Shown: one piece after another, positions 55,123-64,000 of the stretch
How positions within the stretch are numbered: position 1 is the first letter of the stretch
Layout of the letters: every line of letters starts with the position of its first letter
Assembly: GCA_037176885.1 (NCBI GenBank)
Contig: JAWWNJ010000100.1
Coordinates: 248,001 to 312,000 of the forward strand
Reading direction: 5' to 3'
Origin: Favolaschia claudopus
Lineage: Eukaryota; Basidiomycota; Agaricomycetes; Agaricales; Mycenaceae
Length of the DNA stretch: 64,000 nucleotides
Position numbers and translations under genes: made by a program
The notes under the pieces: model-generated
What the model saw: only the letters and a program-made list of their open reading frames with translations
Told to the model about the DNA's origin: nothing
Database searches by the model: none

Positions 55123-55609
55123 GCCGCAGGCTTTCCGTCACGATGATTTGCCGACTTATGCTCAATCTGCACAAAGCTGCTGAAACGCCGTCCGATATAT
55201 TGGGATCCGCAAACACACAGACTCTTCAATTTGCTCAACCGAGCATGGGTCATGAGTTGCGCTGAAATTACGGTCGGATCCACCAGGACAGCGACGAAAT
55301 AGTTTTAGATTTACAGGCAGGTAGATTCAATCGATGGGCAAACTTCTATATAGAACCATGAACTATGGCAACTACTGTCGACTACTGTCAATTTGCGGCG
55401 AGCTCCTACTTATCATTCATACAGCCTCACACGCCAATATGACCATCACTCTGTCCACGCCTCTCCAAAGTATCGCAGAACACTTTTTTCTGCCCAGTCA
55501 TCGGGAGAGCTTCGACGCAGCATCTTTGAAACAAAACCTTTGCCATCTTCCCTGTCGATCAAATATAGCCGACATTTTGTATTGTAATGAACTTCGCAAC
55601 TAATGTACT
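55123..55609. other. Intergenic region between DUF6533 gene and F-box-like gene
   Basis: About 490 bp. Short open frames are present on both strands, but none resembles a protein I know. It separates two convergent genes. Confidence 0.4.
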
Positions 55610-56914
55610 TTAGGAAGGGAGGGAGTTGCCCAAGAGCGTCTGGATGATCTTGCAGTGAGAAATCCTTTGAGCATCGAACACGTAGTGCCCGCAAAGATGA
55701 ATTCGGACCAAGAGCACCGAGAATTTCATGCTTCCAGGCAATAAGTCATGAAACGTATTTTTCAGCAAGCAGAATACACGTACAATCATGGTGTCTGGGA
55801 ATGCGCAAGGAGCGAGATTGAACCCGGATTTCCAGGTTCCGAGAACAGCAAGTTCGTCAAGTGTAGGAGGAATATTTATCAGGCCCAGAACAGATTCCGG
55901 GAAGTGGCGGTCTCCTGGATGACCCAAAAATTGGATTTCGAGACAGCGGAGCGTACTCTGTGTGGCACGAATAAATTCTTCGACCAGGGGGTAGTTGGAC
56001 ACATCTCGGAGGCAAAGATGTACAATGGGAGAATGAATGATAGCCGGCCAAGGATTCGGGAATTTGCTGTCAAGGTCGAGGGTGTGTATGGAAGAATTAA
56101 AGACCGGTTCGAAGGCTTGCTCGGTGTGGATGCGAAGGGTTTGGATCTGAAGATTTCGAGCGAGGAAATTCGAATTGCCTATATTTCCACCGCCGCGAAT
56201 CGAGAACCGCTTGAGGCAAGGATGTCGGGACTGCCAAGTGATGCCTGGAGTTGCATGGAAGACGGGGAGATATATATCCAAGTCTTCAAGATCGCTCAGT
56301 GATTCGAGGAGACGCTGAAGAGGAGCATAGTCCGTTCCCGCGGAGCTAGCGTGTCGCATGTCCAAATGAAAAACACGCAGTCTGGTAAAGTGCGCGTTTG
56401 TCAATGGCATCTGAACACAAGGGATTGATTCTTGTTTGAAATCAGGAAGATCCTGCGCAATACTCACCCATTCCGCTTTCACGATTTTCATGCACAACTT
56501 CAGTACTTCGACAGAGGAGCTCGAAGCTGCGATTGCGGTCCAAACTCTGTCCGGTAATTGTCCGACACCGGCATTCAACATTCCTTGCAGCGATAAAGAG
56601 GCCAGATTGTGGTGAACACAAGTCGCGTTCAGAATCGCAATGAGGTTTTCCTGGAGCTCGAAGCTGTATGGCGGCTGCACATTGCTGAAGGATAGAGATT
56701 TACAGAATGCGGCCAGCGATGGATTGGAGCGAATTGCGGAAGCAAACAATGGAAAGGATTTTGATTTTAATGAGATAGACACCTGGCGAAGGAGCAGAGG
56801 AGTAGCCACGGTGTAACTGAAGCGGTCTACATATGAAAGTGAGACAAGGGAAGGGTGGTCAAGAAATTCTCCGATCTGAATGAGCAATTCGGGAATCTGC
56901 AATGGGGTAGACAT
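55610..56914 (-). CDS. F-box-like protein with leucine-rich C-terminal part
   Basis: Single-exon minus-strand frame of 434 residues from ATG 56,914. The N terminus MSTPLQIPELLIQIGEFLDH, then LVSLSYVDRFSYTVATPLLLRQVSI, is an F-box-like motif (residues ~6-45) of the kind common in mushroom genomes: P.LL..I...L......L..VC..W......LW. The following ~350 residues contain Leu-rich strands spaced like irregular leucine-rich repeats (for example ASLSLQGMLNAG, LRVFHLDMRHAS, LEDLDIYLPVF, IQTLRIHTEQ, IHTLDLDSKF, VHLCLRDVSNY). Such proteins are predicted SCF ubiquitin-ligase substrate adaptors, usually untested. The frame is open 48 codons further upstream (to 57,058), but the start at 56,914 fits the family. 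No introns needed. Confidence 0.72.
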   Translation of the reverse strand: MSTPLQIPELLIQIGEFLDHPSLVSLSYVDRFSYTVATPLLLRQVSISLKSKSFPLFASAIRSNPSLAAFCKSLSFSNVQPPYSFELQENLIAILNATCVHHNLASLSLQGMLNAGVGQLPDRVWTAIAASSSSVEVLKLCMKIVKAEWVSIAQDLPDFKQESIPCVQMPLTNAHFTRLRVFHLDMRHASSAGTDYAPLQRLLESLSDLEDLDIYLPVFHATPGITWQSRHPCLKRFSIRGGGNIGNSNFLARNLQIQTLRIHTEQAFEPVFNSSIHTLDLDSKFPNPWPAIIHSPIVHLCLRDVSNYPLVEEFIRATQSTLRCLEIQFLGHPGDRHFPESVLGLINIPPTLDELAVLGTWKSGFNLAPCAFPDTMIVRVFCLLKNTFHDLLPGSMKFSVLLVRIHLCGHYVFDAQRISHCKIIQTLLGNSLPS

Positions 56915-57058
56915 TCCCGAGTAACCCGATCGAAAGGGCGGAGGTGGAGAGTGGAGAAGAGAAGAGAAGATAGCGCCGATGAGTGGATACGGTGCCACGT
57001 CGACCCGAACCGTTCGGGCCGGAAGAGAGATCTGCAATGTTCCGAGATATGTATCCAA

Positions 57059-57967
57059 TCAATTTGTTAAAATTATCTCCTCCTTCGAACATCGAACGTA
57101 CTCGATCATGCACATCTCAAAACTTGCCCCATTCTCTCAACGCTTGCACAATTTTGCTGAACTTTGAACGTAACTGAGACTCGGCACGACTGATCCGGTG
57201 ATTGGGGGCTGTGTTTCGATGGTGTTCTTTCCTCGCTCCACCCTCGCTCCCTTCCAACTCCCCTCCCTTTTGTCCTGTTCGCTCAGTGCGGCCTCGAAAT
57301 TGTGGATGGAAGGTCTTGAAGTCTATCTGAAGACTGTTGATTGGTTTTCAGTCGTAATCGTCGGTTGAATGTCCACAATCAGTTTACCACATCGGACATC
57401 CAAGTCCAGCGTTTGTCCAGCGTTCCCATTTTCGAGGCTCCCATCTTTCCGGACAACAACAGGAACTCAAGGTGTATCCACCCAATCGATCGCCGTGGAA
57501 ATTCATTGTTTCCTCCAGACAATGGACCCCCGAGTCTGGACTCAACACCGTTGCTTATCGGCATACAACGGTGTATTTTTTTACCTTCGATTTGATCCTC
57601 ATACTCACCATACGACCCTGCGCCATCCCGCCTTCCTTAGGCGCCGCCCACCCCAACAAAATGCACCCTTGATTTAATCTCGCAACTCATCGGCGGTATT
57701 CAGGTCAAGGAGATTTTACTCTGGGTCGATATGATGCGGTGCGTTTGTCGGTGGTCCAAGCATCGGCGTTGACTGACCTCAATAGGGTCTGTATATGATA
57801 CTCATTCCTTTGTAGGACACTGTTCAACTCGCGTCGAGCATGTCCAGAAGATTGCTCTGAAAATATTCGCACTCGGTCTCTCCGTCGTCATAGACTGCAT
57901 ATGCACGTCTCAGTCGAACAAACTTTGATTTATTCCAACACGTAACATCTTTTAGACGCTCACTGAA
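57059..57967. promoter_or_regulatory. Divergent promoter region between F-box-like gene and dynamin gene
   Basis: About 900 bp between two divergently transcribed genes. CT-rich tracts (near 57,240 and 57,265) are typical of basidiomycete promoters. Small frames near 57,340-57,670 do not resemble any family and lack splice continuity with the dynamin gene. An unseen 5' non-coding exon is possible. Confidence 0.4.
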
Positions 57968-60841
57968 ATGAATACTTATACCTATCGCATGGGCACAACC
58001 ATTGCCAGTCCGGAAATGTCGACCCCACCTTCACCCCACTCTGATCTCTCCTCCGACTCTGCTAGCGATGGCGGCGTCGGGCTCTTGGATCCGTCCCTCT
58101 CGCAAACTCGCCGCCGTATGCTGGATTTGGTCAACCGTCTTCATAATACAGGGTGCGACATCTCATCTGCGGCTTATTCTCGCATTGAGTAATCTGTTGA
58201 ATCAGAGTGCAAGTCGACATCGACCTCCCTCAAATCGCCGTAATCGGAAGTCAAAGCGCAGGAAAGTCGTCACTCATCGAATCCATATCGGGGATCACCT
58301 TGCCCCGCGCGACTGGAACCTGTACTCGGTGCGTCGCCCCTGGCTTTTCTTTTGTTTCTCTCGTGCTTCATTGACGTGTCTACGCCTGCGTACAGTTGCC
58401 CGACGGAATGTCGTCTTGCTCGGTCCGACAATCCCTGGTCCTGCGTTGTGGAACTCCACTCCATCACAGACAAAAACGGAGAGGCTCTCGGTCAATCTCT
58501 CAACGAGGCGTTCGGCGATCCAATTTTCGACAAGTCCGAAGTCGAGGATCGTATTCGCAGAGCGCAGCGCGCGATACTGAACCCGAGCAAGTCGGCTCGG
58601 ATTTTTTTGAACGACGACTTTGACGACGAGACGACGGAGATTTCGTTCTCGAGGAATTATATCTCGCTCCAGATAAGTGGGCCTGGGGTGGCCGATTTGT
58701 CGTTCGTGGATCTGCCAGGTTCGGTTGCCGTTTTTGTAGTCTTCATTTGCTGTTCGTACTGAAATATCCATTGCAAGGGCTAATCGCCAGCAGTCGAGGG
58801 GGTAACGACCGCGAAATTGAAATGGTCAAGAGTCTGGTGACGTCGTACATTGAGAAGTCGAGCTGTGTTATCTTACTGACGGTCGCTTGCGAAAGTTTGT
58901 GTTTTCTCCCTTTGTTCGTATAATTCTTAATCCAAATCTCTGTTATAGCCGACTTTGAGAATCAAGGCGCCCATCATCTGACGAAGAAGTACGACCCCGA
59001 TGGCAAACGTACGATTGGTGAGTTCGAATAAAATCACTCCATGTCAGAGTCATGCTGACGTCGCCGTACGACATGCAGGCGTCCTCACGAAGCCCGATAG
59101 GTATCCTTGCTCGCGCGTTCAAATTTTTTTTACGTCTCAACGTTAATCATCTCCAGAATCCAACGGGGCGACGAGATGAACTGGCTTCCTCTTATTCGCA
59201 ACGAACAAGAACCGCTCGAAAACAACTGGTACTGTGTCAAACAGCCGAGTCCGCATGATATCAAGGAAGGGATCACATGGGAAGAGGCACGCGAGCGAGA
59301 GAATGATTTCTTTTCTGTTACTTCGCCTTGGTCCAATCTCGACTCGATCTACCAGAAATATCTGCGCACGACCAACCTGGTTACTCGGTTGAGCACCATC
59401 TTGTCTGATCTTATCTCGAAACGGTAAGTTATATCGATGTTCTCTGCCAAGGGTACTCACTTTAAGTTTGCGATATGTAGGCTCCCGCAGATTCAGATCG
59501 AATTGGAAAATACAGTTCAGAAAACACGCAAGAGTCTCGCTCAGCTTCCGAAACCGCCATCGAGCGATCCCGTCGGCGAAGTGGCAGGGCGCCTATATAC
59601 ATTCGTCGACGCACTTTCGAGGATCCTTGAAGGCGTGCCAGGTGCAGACGGCCTCTTGCAGACCATCCGTCCTGCACAGGAGGCATTCAAGCGCGCCATT
59701 CGTTCAACCGCCCCAGACTTCCGACCTTTCGAACAGCACGATGGATCTATCTGTGACGCTGGTTTCTCGGATCCAGACTTCCTTGTGAATGAGGACGGTG
59801 ATTTCTCTGCTACTGATGAAGAAGGGCAAGCGATTTTCATCGATCAAGTACTGGATCGTGCCTTTGCGTAAGCTTCGCATTGTTATGTTGAGTGTTTCGA
59901 TGATCATTCCCGCGCTTTCACAGCGCCCGTACTCGAGAGCTTCCTGGTCATTATCCATTCGAGGTACAGAAGTCTTTCATCGCCGAGATTACATGCAAGT
60001 GGGAGGCGCCGGCCAAGGTTCTGTGTCGTTTTGTGCACAATACCCTCGCACAGCACGTGAAAGATCTGATCCACCTGCATTTCGCATCATTCGGTCAAGG
60101 CAGTCTTGAGCAGCGCGTCACGTACGTTGCATTCATTTTCTCGCTGCCCCCATGGATAATACGTTGACGTTGTATGAAGGATTCTCGTCCAAGAGTATAT
60201 GAAGCGTCGCGCGGAGGCTGCAGACTCGCTCATCTCGAAATTCATTTCTCTAGAACAAGGCAGCCCGATAACGCTCAACGAACACTACCTCGCTGACTAT
60301 AAAGCAACATTCCTGGCGCATTACAGAGGAGCTCGGCAGAAGACTCAAAACCCTGACCTTTCCTATGCCATCGAATCCAGCAACAGCACCGAATATCTGG
60401 GCATGGAGGAAATCTTGGCGGGTCTTGCTAACCTTGGGCTGAACGGCGTCGCTCCAGAGGATCTGTCCAAACTTCTCCCGCCGGATCGCATGGATCCCGC
60501 ATTGAACATAATGGCCGACGTACGCGCGTATTTCCAAGGTGATTCCAGTATGCTTTTCGAAGCTGCGATCGGTCCGTCTGATGACATCTTGAATAGTTGC
60601 GTATAAACGAGTCGTCGACAATGTTCCGCTCGCCCTCGACCACGAACTCGTTCGAGGCGTCGGGCGTGGTCTTCTTCCCACTCTTTATGGCGGACTCAAT
60701 ATCAATGGACCTGATGCGTTGCGCATTTGTCGTGAGCTCGCTCAAGAGAGCCCTAACGTGGCGGGGAAGCGGGAAGAGCTGCTCAAGCGGTTGGATCGCC
60801 TCGAAATTGCCAGCCGCGAGTTGGTGACAGTTGGGTTTTGA
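57968..60841 (+). CDS. Dynamin-family large GTPase (11 exons)
   Basis: Exons: 57968-58152, 58206-58328, 58396-58718, 58778-58894, 58949-59017, 59079-59100, 59157-59423, 59481-59867, 59924-60121, 60180-60538, 60597-60841. All introns have GT-AG ends and the frame holds throughout. Low-complexity N terminus ([15 protein letters not shown]), then the GTPase domain: P-loop GSQSAGKSS (G1), TGTCTRCPTECRL (G2 switch), FVDLPGL (G3), and VLTKPD (G4), part of a 22-nt micro-exon. A long stalk follows ([37 protein letters not shown]) and a GTPase-effector region near the C terminus ([15 protein letters not shown] to RELVTVGF). No pleckstrin-homology or proline-rich domain is seen, so it is closer to Mx/Vps1-like members than to classical dynamin. 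Expected role: self-assembling membrane remodelling. ATG 58,016 is an alternative start. Confidence 0.9.
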
Positions 60842-61255
60842 GGGAAATTAGTTGCTATCACGAAATTGGACATCTTGTTGCGCAAAACGCGAATTCCGAC
60901 TAAGTAGACCGCCTGTAGAGACTCGGACGCCACGTAGCAAAAATTGTGAATAAATGAAACGTAACGCGGCGAAGGAGCAGAGGAGTGGCCACTGTATAAG
61001 TTAATAACTGAAGCAATCGACACGATAAACCGAGACCAGGGGAGAGAAGACGGGTAGGGCGAACCGTTCGGAGGCGGGGGTGGGAAGGGTATCAAGAGCA
61101 GAGGAGTCGACTAAGCCGCCTGCTTTAAGTATCCCAAACCTGAAGCGCGCCACAAATCGAGAAATACAGTTATAAATTGAATTCAGAATCCCAGTGCCAT
61201 TTGTGAGTGAGAAAATTCATAAATCCGTGGTTTCGCTCTGACAATAGTGATGCCT
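60842..61255. other. Intergenic region with a fragment resembling the F-box-like gene
   Basis: About 410 bp between convergent genes. 60,966-61,050 (GGCGAAGGAGCAGAGGAGTG and following) resembles 56,785-56,850 inside the F-box-like gene. 61,070-61,092 resembles the GGCGGGGGCGGGAAGGGTAT string of SDR module E. No intact gene. Confidence 0.45.
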
Positions 61256-63978
61256 TCATGTCCAACTACTCGAGATACTCTGTGACCCGGACAAATTTGT
61301 CGTCGCGCTTCTGTTTGGATCCGATTCCCACACGACCTGCAAGGAACGAACATCAGCTTAAGTAATCCAGATAACCAGACAAACCAACAACGAATTTGAA
61401 AGAAGATGTAACTCACACTACCATCAGTCTCCCGAATAAACTTATACTGGAAAGCCGTATTCGATGGGATGTTGACTGTGATAGTCCACACGGGATAGGA
61501 TGTCGCAGAGAGCGGCAGCTAAACAGATACATCAAACAATCCTCTACAAATGATTTCAATTCAAGGCAGACTCACAGCCGATGCGGGGTCCCAGTTCCCC
61601 AACTCAGGTATACTGCCGACGATGAAGATGTTCTAACCAAACAACCGGATGAGTTCGCTCTTCACTTATTATTACCTTATCAAAACTCACCTCTCCGAGC
61701 GTAGTTGTAGCAGTCTCGGACCAGCTTACTGCCACTGTGCCTGACGGGCTAGCTCCAGTCCCAAGCTGTCCGGTATGTATCGCAATTGCGCTGCGCGCTG
61801 GAACGGTTGCTGTGAATCGGCCGCCCGAAACAGTGATTCTATCGTCGACGGTAGACTCGGTCAATTCACCCTGAACGAATTTCGAAGATAACACAGCAAA
61901 CGTACCCAAATCCAGTACACCTCCCCCCGTTGCTCCTTCCTGTAATCACATCACAATAGTTATTATTCGGAAGCGAAGTCGTAAACGTCGCCGTCCACGC
62001 AGAGTCCGCGTTATTGATGGCTACGAATCCCGCCGAACCTGATTCAATTCAATTCAACAGAAATCGATATCGATATCCAGCAGCTCAGCTCAATAAAGAA
62101 AGAACAAATCACGACGCACCTCTCCCAAACGCAATCCTCTGCGCTTGCGGCGCCACCCAATTCGTCATCCCCGCCGTCCCCACCTGATTCCGGAACCCCA
62201 CCATCCCGCTCACCGAAACCAACCGATGCTGGCAGAGCCACCCATTCGCGCCGCCGCCCGCACTCGTCGAGCATGTGCCCGTACCGCCGTTCGGCGCGCC
62301 TTGGTCCGAAGAGCTAAATGCGTACGAGGAGAGAACGGTTGGGGTGCCGTATGGGTGCGCGAGCGAGAAGATGGTGGCGAGGATGTAGGTGTTGCTGGGG
62401 GAGTTGAAGTTGAGGGAGTCGCTGTTCTGCGTTGGGTGATACAAAAACAACAAGGTCTTAGTTAGCAAAGAAAGGGAGGGTGGAGGAAGGAAGGAAGGGA
62501 AGAGTGAGGGTAAATACGCACCCGCTCGGTATCGTGATTCGCGACAAAGATGTTGGCTTGTGAGCCGGGCACCCAACCTAGATATAGAGAAAGTTGGAAT
62601 ACTCTAGAAGTACCTGATATCATGTTGATTTTACCTCGATTGTCGAGATTTTGCAGCCCCGATATTCCTCCTCCCAGAAATGCGTCTCTAAGGGCATGCG
62701 TATATCGGAAACTGCGAATGCGAATCATCTCTCACTCCTGAATCAAACTCGAATATCGAGAACAACACACTCTTGAACGTCACCTAAAAGACATCATTGA
62801 ACAATCAGAAACAACTCGCGATTCAAATACACCCACCATTCCCAACATACTCCGGCGGCTGAACCGCCTCCGTATCACTCGACGACACTTCTTGCGTGAT
62901 ATACGGCCTCCTCGTCAACCGCCCTAATATATTCGCAATATCGCTTGCAGGCATATCTGAATCACGATGGGTCACGGTCCGCACAGTCAACTCACAAAGC
63001 GGAGGAACATACGTACGTTTCGCAGCATCCAGCCGAAACCCATCTACACCCAGCGCGAGTAGTTTGTTCCCGTATCCTGCAAGGACTCCGCGTACGTATT
63101 CTGTATCGGTCGCGAGACTGCAGGAAATAATTCAATCGATAACTTTCTGCGTGCATGGCAAAAGAGCGGAAACGTACTCAGCTAGATGCACAAGCTCACA
63201 CGTCTGAACCTCGACCCGATTATTGTAGTCGACGATGGCGTCGCCGGGCTCCAGACCACAGTGATGGAAGTCCTGAAGTCGAAGCTCAATGATCTAGTTG
63301 AGAAGAGGAAGTGAAAGAAGTCGAACCTGGGTTTGATATATCCCGGGATAGTTGTAATGCGTGAAAGACGACCCCGCGGTCCCCACCCCTGAGTCGGCGC
63401 CAGCCATGTGGTTGAACAGAGTATCTGATGAATTCATTGTTAGTACCAGTAGCCCTGTGGTGAGAACATTGCCAAGCCGTACCCGTAATTACTTGCACAC
63501 CGGCGGCATGACACGCGTTAATCATACTAGAGTATGATGATAACAATTTGCAGTGAGTTATAGAATTCAGAGAATTTCAATCTTGATGAGTAAGTACTCA
63601 CTTTTGAAACTGCGCTTGGTTCCCGCGTTTCGATGTCAATATATATGACACCGGCTGATAATCCGTCCACCATTGTGACCCTTGGATGTGTTCCTGCGGC
63701 GGGCTCACTTGCACGAATCCATATCCGGCAGGACCGATGAAACTCGTGCATTCACTCGCAATGCTATCCCTAAGAAATCTCAATTTTCAGAAAAAAAAAG
63801 GACGGCAGCACTATCGACGATAAGCAACGCACCACGACCATTCAAACATCTGTATTATGACTTTCTTGCTACTAGACGGCGCGCGAACGGACAGTGCTGC
63901 TGTTGAATTCCAGTGTGTTGGGGATGCCAATGCATTCTCGAGTGTGCATGCGAGGAGAGGGAGGAGAGCGAGAAACAT
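61256..63978 (-). CDS. Secreted GH13 alpha-amylase with C-terminal CBM20 starch-binding domain
   Basis: Complete multi-exon minus-strand gene. ATG 63,978 opens [20 protein letters not shown] (signal peptide), then [10 protein letters not shown] starts the catalytic barrel. Motifs in order: [28 protein letters not shown] with DTLFNH across an intron (region I); [15 protein letters not shown] (region II, Asp nucleophile); YITQEVSS (region III, Glu acid/base); [11 protein letters not shown] (region IV, NHD stabiliser). A domain with [21 protein letters not shown] and [14 protein letters not shown] follows, then the beta-sandwich (AGFVAINNA). The CBM20 module starts [15 protein letters not shown] and includes [18 protein letters not shown] and [10 protein letters not shown]; the stop TGA is at 61,256-61,258. 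The layout suits the bacterial/animal-like GH13 alpha-amylases of basidiomycetes (GH13_32 type). Role: extracellular starch hydrolysis. At least ten short introns; no lesion found. Confidence 0.92.
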
Positions 63979-64000
63979 GTCGTCGCGCTGGGAAGACTTG

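Noticed and set aside
55748..56302. 184-codon plus-strand open frame
   Set aside because: It lies antisense to the F-box-like gene, whose minus-strand frame is longer and has a recognisable N-terminal motif. It is a shadow.
58295..58771. 158-codon minus-strand frame
   Set aside because: Antisense to the dynamin GTPase domain; no family resemblance.
1..64000. tRNA or rRNA genes
   Set aside because: No cloverleaf with conserved A and B boxes and no conserved rRNA core strings were seen on either strand by eye.

Overview
The window is fungal nuclear DNA, most likely from an Agaricomycete (mushroom-forming basidiomycete). Coding exons are split by many canonical 40-65 nt introns (GT...CTRAC...YAG). 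The recognisable genes include a DUF6533 seven-helix protein, an F-box-like protein, a dynamin-family GTPase, a CBM20-bearing alpha-amylase and a GRE2-like reductase, which is a typical basidiomycete set. I could not run searches, so the species is not identified.

Layout. From 1 to about 53,550 the window is a head-to-tail tandem array of a macro-repeat of about 10-11 kb without later insertions. There are five units: U1 about 181-15,389; U2 15,390-25,737; U3 25,738-37,811; U4 37,812-44,394 (large internal deletion); U5 44,395-about 53,550 (last, truncated). Each full unit has the module order A-B-C-D-E-F. A is a minus-strand exon/intron region ending at a TATA box. B is a plus-strand array of about a dozen related mini-exons separated by 39-54 nt introns; each exon carries GC-rich hairpin motifs. 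C is a compact conserved block of about 300 bp. D is a minus-strand extended short-chain dehydrogenase/reductase (SDR) gene. E is the SDR promoter plus a CT-rich plus-strand exon array. F is a minus-strand mini-exon array with a recurrent ATGCC-containing module. The strands alternate, so every unit has alternating divergent and convergent borders.

Subtype order is mirror-like: the F/A junctions read a-b-c-b-a across U1-U5. U1 start and U5 start are almost the same sequence (offset about 44,214), and 13.5-18.6 kb is nearly the same as 35.9-41.0 kb (offset about 22,425). Four SDR copies remain and all look broken on my reading. U1, U2 and U5 share one 4-nt net insertion, and U3 has a different one.

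Mobile DNA has landed in individual units, and the other units supply the empty sites. These are a 2.2 kb terminal-inverted-repeat element with an exact 17-bp target duplication (5,253-7,473), a 1.6 kb Helitron with a truncated helitron-protein gene (11,418-13,019), a 2.5 kb hAT-like element with foldback ends (49,524-52,055), and a 0.5 kb hAT-like fragment (52,633-53,126). U3 alone carries a small secreted-protein gene (29,669-30,596) between modules C and D.

Right of about 53.55 kb the sequence is ordinary single-copy DNA: DUF6533 membrane protein (+), F-box-like protein (-), dynamin-family GTPase (+, 11 exons) and alpha-amylase with starch-binding domain (-). The most unusual content is the pair of exon-array modules (B and F). 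They look like spliced transcripts built from repeated exons, and I do not recognise them as any described family.
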